DNA from: Bacteroidota bacterium
GTDB lineage: Bacteria; Bacteroidota; Bacteroidia; Chitinophagales; Saprospiraceae
NCBI GenBank assembly: GCA_963169325.1
Contig: CAUJEY010000153.1
Location: 62,001-126,000, forward strand
DNA length: 64,000 bases
Reading direction: 5' to 3'
The notes beneath the pieces were generated by a model, which was not told where the DNA came from, searched no databases, and saw only the letters and a program-made list of their open reading frames with translations. Position numbers and translations under genes: made by a program. Shown piece after piece: positions 54,466-63,000 of the stretch; the first letter of the stretch is position 1; every line of letters begins with the position of its first letter.

Positions 54466-55158
54466 ATGACTTACATCATCGGCGACATACACGGGTGCAA
54501 CCGCACGTTCCAGGCCCTCCTTGCGCACCTTGATCTGAAGCCTGCCGACCGGCTTGTTTTGCTTGGCGACTACATCGACCGGGGGCCGGATTCCAAAGGT
54601 GTGATTGACACGATTTTCCGCTTGCGGGAAAATGGCCACGAAGTAACCTGCCTGCGCGGCAACCACGAGCAAATGTTGCTCGATGCCCTGGAAAGCGCTT
54701 ACAGCCTGGATCAATGGTTGACCAACGGCGGCCGCCAGGCAATGGCCAGCTTCGGCGTCGACCGGGTGCGGGAAATTCCGGAACGATACATCGACTTCTT
54801 AAAATCGACCCTTTTCTATGTTGAAACCAGCGACTGCCTATGCGTACACGGCGGGCTGGACTTCTCTAACGCCGATCCATTGGATCAACCGCATACCCTG
54901 CTTTGGATGCGGCGCTGGTACCCGGATATCAACTATGAATGGCTGGGCAATCGAATCATCTTGCACGGGCATACACCGCTGGAGATCGACCAGATACGGG
55001 AACAACTCGAAAATCTGGACCGGCAACGCTATTTAAACCTCGACAACGGTTGCGTCTATGCCGGCCGGCGCCTCAGTCGCGGCAATACCCTGGGCCGTCT
55101 GCTCGGTTTTTGCCTGGAAACCCGGACGCTGGTGGAGCAGGAAAACGTGGAGCACTAA
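54466..55158 (+). CDS. PPP-family serine/threonine phosphatase
   Basis: 230 aa. Metallophosphatase motifs in order: GDIHG (6-10), GDYIDRG (34-40), RGNHE (~64-68), CVHGG and HGHTP. These bind the two metal ions and the phosphate. Similar to bacterial PrpA/bis(5'-nucleosyl)-tetraphosphatase-type phosphatases. Substrates unknown. Confidence 0.92.
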   Translation: MTYIIGDIHGCNRTFQALLAHLDLKPADRLVLLGDYIDRGPDSKGVIDTIFRLRENGHEVTCLRGNHEQMLLDALESAYSLDQWLTNGGRQAMASFGVDRVREIPERYIDFLKSTLFYVETSDCLCVHGGLDFSNADPLDQPHTLLWMRRWYPDINYEWLGNRIILHGHTPLEIDQIREQLENLDRQRYLNLDNGCVYAGRRLSRGNTLGRLLGFCLETRTLVEQENVEH

Positions 55159-55183
55159 TGCTGATCTACTAAAGATTTAGCCG

Positions 55184-55191
55184 TACTTTTG
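55184..55191 (+). promoter_or_regulatory. -7 promoter element (TACTTTTG) for mnmG
   Basis: A perfect TAnnTTTG match with an ~80-nt leader. The leader has a 7-bp hairpin AATCCTC/GAGGATT (55239-55259) ending 12 nt before the ATG, where its right arm could mask the ribosome-binding region. Confidence 0.4.
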
Positions 55192-55270
55192 CTAACTTTT
55201 TGCCTCAATACAAGTTAAATTCAGGTTTTTAAAATCATAATCCTCCAGTTACGAGGATTTACTACCTACC

Positions 55271-57136
55271 ATGTTTCCAACTTATGATGTCATAGTAGTC
55301 GGCGCCGGCCATGCCGGATGCGAAGCGGCAGTAGCGGCGGCCAATGCAGGCTGTAAGGTTTTGCTGGCTACCATGAATATGCAAACCATCGCCCAAATGA
55401 GCTGCAACCCCGCTATGGGCGGCGTGGCCAAAGGCCAGATCGTGCGCGAAGTAGACGCCCTGTGCGGGTATTCCGGCGTAGTTACCGATCACACGATGGT
55501 GCAATTCCGGATGTTGAACAAATCGAAAGGTCCCGCCATGTGGAGCCCGCGCGCGCAAAGCGACCGCATGCAGTTTGCCCGCAAATGGCGGCAAATGCTG
55601 GAAGCGCACCCGAATATCGACTTCTGGCAGGAAATGGTCAGCGGCCTCGTCGTGAAAGACGGCCGTGTATGCGGCGTGCGTACCGGCATGGGCCTCGAAA
55701 TTGCGGGCAAATCCGTGGTGCTCACCAACGGTACTTTTCTGAACGGCATCATTCACATCGGTGAAAAACAATTCGGCGGCGGACGCGCGGGCGAAAGCGC
55801 CGCCCGCGGCATCACCGAACAACTCGTCCAACTGGGCTTCGAAGCCGGTCGTATGAAAACCGGCACCCCGCCCCGCGTGGACGGCCGCACCATTGATTTT
55901 TCGAGCATGGACGTGCAGCCCGGCGACGATCCGGTGGGCAAGTTCTCCTATACCGATACCCCGGCGCTGACCGATCAGATGCCCTGCCATATCACGTACA
56001 CCAATCAAAAAGTACACGATATCCTGCGCACAGGCTTCCACCAGTCGCCTATGTTCAGCGGGCGTATTCAGGGCGTGGGACCGCGGTATTGCCCCAGCAT
56101 CGAGGACAAGATCGACCGCTTCAGCGACAAAGACGCGCACCAGTTGTTCATCGAGCCCGAAGGCCGCGATACCTGCGAAATTTATATCAACGGGTTTTCT
56201 TCTTCGTTGCCCGAAGATGTGCAATACAAAGCCCTCCGGGAAATACGGGGCCTGGAAAACGCCAAAATGTTCCGCCCCGGCTACGCCATCGAGTACGATT
56301 ATTTTCCGCCTACCCAACTCCAACTGACGCTGGAAACCAACCTCGTCAAAAACCTCTTTTTCGCCGGCCAAATCAACGGCACTACTGGCTATGAAGAGGC
56401 CGCCTGCCAGGGTATGATGGCCGGCCTCAACGCCGCACTGGCCGTGAAAGAACAGGAACCTCTGGTGCTGAAACGCTCCGAGGCCTACATCGGCGTGCTC
56501 ATCGACGACCTGGTAAATAAGGGCACGCAGGAGCCCTACCGCATGTTTACCAGCCGGGCTGAATACCGGATTCTGCTCCGCCAGGACAATGCGGACCTGC
56601 GTCTCACGCCCATCGCGCACCGCCTGGGCCTGCACGGCGCCGAGGCGCGTATGCACCGCGTGCGCGCCAAACAACAGGCGGCCGTTGAAATTGAAAATTT
56701 CCTCCGAAACGCCTCCATCAGCCCCGACGAGGTGAACGGCTATTTGGCGTCCGTGGATTCTGCACCGGTGGTGCAAAAAGTAAAACTGTACAACATCCTC
56801 CTGCGCCCGCAGGTGAACATCGGGTCATTGGCGCAGGCCGTGCCGGAGTTAAACCGTTTTCTGACGCCCTTCGACACCGAATTTGTGGAGCTGGCCGAGA
56901 TCAACATCAAATACGAAGGCTACATCCGTAAGGAAGAGGAGATGGTGCAAAAAATGAACCGGCTGGAGGATGTGCGCCTGCACGAAAACTTCGACTACTT
57001 AGCCATCCATGCCCTGAGCAACGAAGCGCGCGACAAACTCTCCCGCCACAAACCGCGCACGATCGGGCAGGCCAGCCGCATTTCAGGGGTGAGCCCGGCG
57101 GATGTGAGCGTGTTGTTGATACATTTGGGACGGTAA
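55271..57136 (+). CDS. mnmG: tRNA uridine-5-carboxymethylaminomethyl modification enzyme
   Basis: 621 aa, the usual length. FAD-binding N-terminus VVGAGHAGCEAAVAAANAG, then CNPAMGGVAKGQIVREVDAL, GTFLNG, GRAGESAA, GRMKTGTPPRVDGRTIDFS, FFAGQINGTTGYEEAACQGM, TSRAEYRILLRQDNADLRLT and the C-terminal helical domain. With MnmE it makes the cmnm5 modification at U34 of certain tRNAs. mnmE is not in the window. Confidence 0.97.
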   Translation: MFPTYDVIVVGAGHAGCEAAVAAANAGCKVLLATMNMQTIAQMSCNPAMGGVAKGQIVREVDALCGYSGVVTDHTMVQFRMLNKSKGPAMWSPRAQSDRMQFARKWRQMLEAHPNIDFWQEMVSGLVVKDGRVCGVRTGMGLEIAGKSVVLTNGTFLNGIIHIGEKQFGGGRAGESAARGITEQLVQLGFEAGRMKTGTPPRVDGRTIDFSSMDVQPGDDPVGKFSYTDTPALTDQMPCHITYTNQKVHDILRTGFHQSPMFSGRIQGVGPRYCPSIEDKIDRFSDKDAHQLFIEPEGRDTCEIYINGFSSSLPEDVQYKALREIRGLENAKMFRPGYAIEYDYFPPTQLQLTLETNLVKNLFFAGQINGTTGYEEAACQGMMAGLNAALAVKEQEPLVLKRSEAYIGVLIDDLVNKGTQEPYRMFTSRAEYRILLRQDNADLRLTPIAHRLGLHGAEARMHRVRAKQQAAVEIENFLRNASISPDEVNGYLASVDSAPVVQKVKLYNILLRPQVNIGSLAQAVPELNRFLTPFDTEFVELAEINIKYEGYIRKEEEMVQKMNRLEDVRLHENFDYLAIHALSNEARDKLSRHKPRTIGQASRISGVSPADVSVLLIHLGR

Positions 57137-57167
57137 CCTTTTGGCAGATTTGACGCTAATTAACAGC

Positions 57168-58193
57168 ATGAATAAAGATAACGCACTTGTTTTGGTCACC
57201 GGCGGCACCGGTTTTATCGGCTCTTACCTCATCCGACTTTTAATAAAAAACGGCTATCGCGTGCGTGCCCTGCGCCGCGCGAACAGCCCGATGGACCTGG
57301 TGCTGCAAGTGGCCGGCCAGGTGGAATGGGTCGATGCCGACGTCACCGACATCATGACCCTGGAAGAGGCCTTTGCCGGCGTGACCCACGTGTGCCATTG
57401 CGCTGCCATGGTGTCCTTCCATCCACGAGATGTGCAGCAAATGATGAACATCAACGTGGAAGGCACGGCCAATATCGTGAACCTCGCGCTGGATTATGGC
57501 ATACAAAAATTGATACACGTCAGCAGCATCGCCTCTTTCGGTCGCTCCAAAGAACGACCCAATATAGATGAAACCTGCAACTGGATACCGGGTAAAGGCA
57601 ACAGCCAGTACGCCGTCAGCAAATACCAATCGGAACAGGAAGTATGGCGGGGTAATGCCGAGGGTTTGCCCGTGGCGATTGTTAATCCCGCAGTCGTGTT
57701 GGGCAGTGGGTTTTGGAATATCGGCACCGGGCGCATGTTCAAACAACTGCACGACGGACTGAAATTCTGGTCGGTGGGCCGCACCGGTTTTGTGGATGTG
57801 CGCGACGTGGCGCAGTTCATGTTGCTGCTGCTCGAGCGCGATATCAGCGGCGAACGGTATATTCTGAACGCGCAAAACACGCCCTTCCGCGACCTGTTTT
57901 TTATGGTAGCCGATGCCATTGGCGCCAAACGCCCGTTTATCAAAGTAACGCCCCTGTTGGCTGAGGTGGCTTGGCGGGTGGAGTGGCTCAAAGAAAAAAT
58001 AACCGGCGCCGAACCGGTGGTGACCAAGGAAAGCGCGCAGAGCAGCGTCTCTTCGTATGATTATACCAATCAAAAATCGCTGACGGTACCGGGGTTTGCC
58101 TACCGCCCGCTGGAGCAAACCGTGCGGGAAACGGCGGAACAGTTTGTGGATGCCTCTAAAAATGGTTTCGGGGCGCGGGTGTTGCCGGTTTAG
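57168..58193 (+). CDS. NAD(P)-dependent epimerase/dehydratase family protein
   Basis: 341 aa from the ATG at 57168 (31 bp after mnmG). Extended SDR: VTGGTGFIGSYLIRLL nucleotide-binding loop, HCAAMVSF, the catalytic YAVSK (Y-x-x-x-K), and NPAVVLGSG. It resembles dihydroflavonol-4-reductase-like bacterial enzymes. Substrate unknown. Probably transcribed with mnmG. Confidence 0.9.
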   Translation: MNKDNALVLVTGGTGFIGSYLIRLLIKNGYRVRALRRANSPMDLVLQVAGQVEWVDADVTDIMTLEEAFAGVTHVCHCAAMVSFHPRDVQQMMNINVEGTANIVNLALDYGIQKLIHVSSIASFGRSKERPNIDETCNWIPGKGNSQYAVSKYQSEQEVWRGNAEGLPVAIVNPAVVLGSGFWNIGTGRMFKQLHDGLKFWSVGRTGFVDVRDVAQFMLLLLERDISGERYILNAQNTPFRDLFFMVADAIGAKRPFIKVTPLLAEVAWRVEWLKEKITGAEPVVTKESAQSSVSSYDYTNQKSLTVPGFAYRPLEQTVRETAEQFVDASKNGFGARVLPV

Positions 58194-58237
58194 GATGATG
58201 GTTTTTTTGCAAAAGAGATACCGTAGATAATTTTTTT

Positions 58238-58310
58238 TCACCACGGAGACACAGAGACACGGAGAATAAAACTTCGTGTCTCCGTGTCTCCGTGGTGAAA
58301 AATTTGTCAA
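58238..58310. repeat. Inverted repeat (CACGGAGACA family), copy 2
   Basis: CACCACGGAGACACAGAGAC...GGAG pairs with CTTCGTGTCTCCGTGTCTCC...GGTG. It lies between the epimerase and obg and is a relative of 46167-46230. Confidence 0.8.
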
Positions 58311-58348
58311 CTAAGCGTTTTTTGGCACAAGCCCAGGTATAATATGCT

Positions 58349-58356
58349 TACCTTTG
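58349..58356 (+). promoter_or_regulatory. -7 promoter element (TACCTTTG) for obg
   Basis: A perfect TAnnTTTG match ~65 nt before the ATG at 58422. Confidence 0.45.
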
Positions 58357-58421
58357 TAGCCCATTATTTATTTACCCGGATTGTTTACTGATTATTGCCT
58401 CTAAAAACCCTCCTCCTAAAC

Positions 58422-59423
58422 ATGGCTGAGCAAAATTTCGTCGATTACGTCAAAATTCACTTCCGTTCCGGCAAAGGCGGGGCAGGGAGCGTTCACTTTT
58501 TCCGCGGGGCGGGCATGCCCAAAGGCGGCCCCGATGGCGGCGACGGCGGCCGCGGCGGCCACGTTATCTTGAAGGCCGACCCGCACGAGTGGACGTTGCT
58601 GAGCCTGAAATACACCAAACATATCCAGGCGCAGGACGGCGATATTGGCCGCGGCGGACTCAAAACCGGCTACGACGGCGATGATGTAATTGTAAAAGTA
58701 CCCCTCGGCACTGTGGCCAAAGACGCCGAAACCGGCGAAGTTTTGCTGGAGATCACCGAGCGTGACGATAAAAAAGTCCTTCTGCCCGGTGGCCGGGGCG
58801 GCAAAGGCAACAACTTTTTTAAAACCTCCACCCATCAATCCCCCAAGTACGCCCAACCCGGTGAGCCGAGCATCGAACGGTGGATCGTACTGGAATTGAA
58901 ATTACTGGCCGACGTGGGCCTCGTGGGTTTCCCCAATGCCGGCAAAAGTACGCTGCTCAGCGCCGTTAGCGCCGCCCGGCCCAAAATCGCCGATTACGCT
59001 TTCACCACTCTGGTGCCCAATCTCGGTATCGTGGAAGCCCGCCCGGGCAAGTCGTTCGTCATGGCCGACATCCCCGGCATCATCGAAGGCGCGCACGAAG
59101 GCCGCGGTATCGGTCATCGCTTCCTGCGCCATATCGAGCGCAACAGCGTGCTGTTGTTTATGGTACCCGCCGATACCGACCGCAACCTGAAGGCCGAATT
59201 TGATATTCTGATGAACGAACTCCGCGAGTTCAACCCCGATCTGCTCGATAAACCACGCCTGCTCGCCATCTCCAAAGCCGACCTTATCGACGACGATCTG
59301 GAAAAAATGCTGCGGCCGACCCTGCCGCCCGATGTAGAAATCATTTTTATCTCGGCCGTGACGGGCAAAAACATACAGCAGCTGAAGGATAAGTTGTGGA
59401 GCGCATTGAATAGTGGTATATGA
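58422..59423 (+). CDS. obg: Obg-family GTPase (ribosome assembly)
   Basis: 333 aa from the ATG at 58422. Gly-rich Obg fold (~1-158: RSGKGGAGSVHFFRGAGMPK, GGRGGKGNNFFKTSTHQ), then a G domain: G1 GFPNAGKSTLL, G3 DIPGIIEGAHEGRGIG, G4 SKAD and G5 ISAVTGK. No C-terminal OCT domain, as in short Obg forms. Associates with the 50S subunit and links growth to nucleotide status. Confidence 0.96.
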   Translation: MAEQNFVDYVKIHFRSGKGGAGSVHFFRGAGMPKGGPDGGDGGRGGHVILKADPHEWTLLSLKYTKHIQAQDGDIGRGGLKTGYDGDDVIVKVPLGTVAKDAETGEVLLEITERDDKKVLLPGGRGGKGNNFFKTSTHQSPKYAQPGEPSIERWIVLELKLLADVGLVGFPNAGKSTLLSAVSAARPKIADYAFTTLVPNLGIVEARPGKSFVMADIPGIIEGAHEGRGIGHRFLRHIERNSVLLFMVPADTDRNLKAEFDILMNELREFNPDLLDKPRLLAISKADLIDDDLEKMLRPTLPPDVEIIFISAVTGKNIQQLKDKLWSALNSGI

Positions 59424-59476
59424 CAACAATCGATATCTGCGTTAAATAATGTCTTAACAAAGCCATTCTTTTTAGC

Positions 59477-59995
59477 ATGAAATCCCTCGTTTTTCTGTCC
59501 GTCCTTTCCCTGCTCCTCACCTGCGAACCCGGTGAACCCTCCGCGCTCCAAAAAGCGGGCCTCTGGAATAATGCCGCTCCGCCTCCCATGGACAAACTCC
59601 TGGCGAAGGAGGTGCTCGACGAAGTGAACGCCCTGCGCGCCCGGGGTTGCAAATGCCCCGGCAGCCGGTATTCTCCCCCGGTTCCGGCCCTTCAATGGAA
59701 TGAAAAACTGGAACAAGCCGCTCAGGCCCACGCCGACGACATGTACCGCGGCCGGTATTTCAGCCACAACAGCACTGACGGAACCAGTTTCTCCGACCGG
59801 ATGACCCGCGCCGGTTATGACTGGCATATCGCGGGCGAAAATATCGCCAAGGGCCAGCCCACTGCCCGCGCCGTCGTAGATGCCTGGGCCGGGAGCAAAG
59901 GCCATTGCGAGAACATGATGAATCCAAAATTCCAGGACATGGGCGTCGGGAAAACCGGGCCGTATTGGGTGCAGGATTTCGGGGCGAGAAAGTAG
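59477..59995 (+). CDS. CAP-domain (SCP/PR-1) lipoprotein
   Basis: 172 aa. Short hydrophobic signal with a possible lipobox LLTC (C16). CAP domain: EVLDEVNALRARGCKCPGSR, LQWNEKLEQAAQAHADDM, FSHNSTDGTSFSDRM, AGENIAKGQ, DAWAGSKGHCENMMNPKFQD and GVGKTGPYWVQDFG. The CAP-site histidines and glutamates are present. Secreted; function in bacteria is mostly unknown. Confidence 0.9.
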   Translation: MKSLVFLSVLSLLLTCEPGEPSALQKAGLWNNAAPPPMDKLLAKEVLDEVNALRARGCKCPGSRYSPPVPALQWNEKLEQAAQAHADDMYRGRYFSHNSTDGTSFSDRMTRAGYDWHIAGENIAKGQPTARAVVDAWAGSKGHCENMMNPKFQDMGVGKTGPYWVQDFGARK

Positions 59996-60054
59996 GAGCA
60001 CTGGGGGTATCTGGATTTAGATTTGAACAAAGTTGAAATGTAGCCGCGGTTTCA

Positions 60055-60062
60055 GACCTTTG
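60055..60062 (+). promoter_or_regulatory. -7-like element (GACCTTTG) abutting the helicase start
   Basis: One mismatch to TAnnTTTG. It ends 4 nt before the ATG at 60067, the same spacing as at mfd, suggesting a leaderless transcript. Confidence 0.4.
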
Positions 60063-60066
60063 CAGC

Positions 60067-63000
60067 ATGTCACCCGAAGCCGCACCACTCCTCTACCGCG
60101 AATTGATCAAGATTGCCGCGCATCCCGGTTGGACCGCGCGGGAGCAAATACTTGCCCTGACGGTACTGCTGGAAAATTTGTTTGTGGAAGCAACCAAACG
60201 GGAGCAGCTGGCCTTCAGTACCTTGTTCGCCCGCATCAGTTATGCCGGCCACTTGTTTCACATCCAACCCGACACACTGCGGGTGATCCATACGTTCCGG
60301 CGCCTCGCCATGCGGGTACGCCACGGGTTGGACGCCGGCAACGAACGCATCGCGCGTTTGGGCGTCAAAGCCCTGGCAGAAACCATCCTCATCATCAGCC
60401 GTACGGCTATACCCCAGGAGGTGCTGGAATATTTGCCCGCCGAGGGCGAGTGGACTTTCACGCCGCCTGAAATCTGGGACTACAAGGCCCGCGCCCGCGT
60501 AGTGGCCGTGCGCGACGATCCCGACAACAATTGTTTTTTCGCCTACGACCAGGAGAATCCCGGGCAGCCGGTTCGGGTGCGCTACAATTTGCCCGAACGC
60601 AACGACAACTTCAATCCGACGATCCGCCTGCTCCGTACGGTTTTTGGCTTCCCGGTAACGCTCAACCTGCTGGAGGTAGATATCGACCGGCAAGGCGATT
60701 ATCGGCCGCGTCTGTTTATCGTCGAGCCGGATTATCTGGTTGATGTATCGGCTGTTTCCGAGTGTTTTAAGGAAAACGGCGCGCAGCCGCTGGCTTATTT
60801 GGTCAAAAAATTTCTGCCCTACGACGCCACGCCGGCTATTTTGTTAGGCAACATAGCCAACTTTTTCCTCGACCGGCTGCTCAACGAACCTGACGCGGCT
60901 TACCCGGATTTGCTGCGTGAAACGTTCCGCTTATATCCCTTCGTGTATGCGCCGATGAGCGATTCCGCGGTGCGTGAAATTTCGGGCAAAGCCCAAAAAC
61001 ACTACGTCAACCTGAAATCCATGGCGCGGCAGGGTTTTGCGCAGCAAAATATCGAACCGGAAAACTGTATTCTGGAACCGACCTTTTACAGCGAACAATA
61101 CGGTCTGCAAGGCCGCCTCGACCTGTTTTACCATACTGATGAGCGGTCTGCCATCGTTGAACTCAAAAGCGGCACGCCGTTCCGGCCCAACAGCTACGGC
61201 ATTCAGCGCAGCCATTTTACCCAAACCCTTCTGTACGATTTGTTGGTGCGCTCGGTATTCGGCCCGCAAACCGACCCGGCGAAATACATCCTGTACTCCG
61301 GCGCTGACGTACAGCAACTTCGTTTTGCGCCCACCGTGGCGCCCGAGCAATGGGAGGCACTACAGGTCCGCAATCAGTTGGTCGCCATCGAACGTTTGCT
61401 GGCGGCTATCCGGCCGGGCGATGCGGAGGTGCCCTTGTTACTGCGTCTGCGCGCCGGCAACGCAGACTCCCGCGATTTTCTGAGTCGCGATTTTGGCATA
61501 TTCGAGGCGGCTTATTCCAAACTGAGTCCGGCAGAGCAAAAATACTTCAACGCCTTTGCCGGTTTTATTGCCCGCGAGCAATGGCTGGCCAAGGTAGGCG
61601 ACGAAAATGCCGAGGCTCAAAACGGCAATGCCGCCCTCTGGCGCAGCAGTTTTGCCGACAAACAGGAGACCTTTGCCCTGCTCAGCCACCTCGAAATCGT
61701 GGAGAATCATGCGAATGAATCCGACCCCTGTATCGTTTTTCGCAAAACGGAAAAAACCAATCCTTTGGCCAATTTCCGCACCGGCGATATTGCCGTGCTC
61801 TATCCCGCCGAGTTGGAAACCGATACCGTGCTGGACCATCAGGTGATCAAATGTACGATCACCGAACTCGGCAAAGACCGCGTGGTGGTGCAACTCCGGT
61901 ACCGCCAGTTCAACCTCAAACCTTTCGAGACCGACAGCCTCTGGAACCTGGAGCCGGATATGTTGGATACAGGGTTTGTGACGATGTACAGGGGGCTGTT
62001 TGAATGGGCGGGTGCGGCGAAGGCGGTGCGGGAGCGGGTGTTCAACCCCTCCCCCATCCCCTCCCCCGAAGGGGAGGGGGGCTTGATTGCGGAAAATGAA
62101 AGACCAAGGGTTATCCTAAAAAATATTAACAATAATAATACCGAACAACCGCCCAAAACAGGATCGTTAGGGGATCCGGAGGAAACGACAGTATTAAGTA
62201 AGTGGCACTATTTGAAGGGTATGGTTCGCCAATTAAGGAAGTTCCAGACTCCCGCTGAATCAGCTTTGTGGGAAACCTTGCGTAATCGCCGTTTTAACGG
62301 CTTGAAATTTCGCCGCCAGCACGCGATTGATGACTATATAGTTGATTTTGTTTGTCTTGAGTTACGCTTGGTTGTGGAAGTAGATGGAAATATTCATGAT
62401 TTTCAACCTGAATATGACCAGCTACGCACAGACTACCTTGCCCTGTTTGGATTTGAAGTCGTTCGGTTTGAAAATTCAGACGTGTTAAACCGCTTGGAAT
62501 CAGTCCTTGAAAAATTACACGAAGTATCTGCAGCCCGCAAAATGGAACTGGAGAGCGACCGGGATCAAGCCCCCCTCCCCTTCGGGGGAGGGGATAGGGG
62601 AGGGGTTTTAAGCCCCGAACAATCCCTGCTCCTCCAAAAAATAACCACTTCCTCCCCTTTTTTCCTCCTCTGGGGGCCGCCGGGCACCGGCAAAACCAGT
62701 GTGATGTTGCGCGCCCTGGTGGAATGGGTGCTCCAGGAAACGAACGACAATCTGTTGCTGCTGGCCTATACCAACCGCGCAGTGGATGAAATTTGCGAAT
62801 CGCTGGATGCGCTGGGTGGCGGCATCCGGGAGCAATACCTCCGCATGGGGTCGCGGTTTTCCACCGCGGAACGTTTTCGGGATCAGTTGTTGAGCAACCG
62901 GATTGCGGGCGTGAGCACCCGGGCTGAACTCCGGGCTGTGCTGGAGCCCTGCCGCATTTTTGCCAGCACCGTGGCGTCTTTTGCACAAAATGACAAGTTG

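Noticed and set aside
62044..62607. Intein or self-splicing intron in the helicase
   Set aside because: No Hint-type splice motifs (N-terminal Cys/Ser block A, C-terminal His-Asn) and no intron core; the element ends are simple GC-rich inverted repeats and the frame is simply read through.
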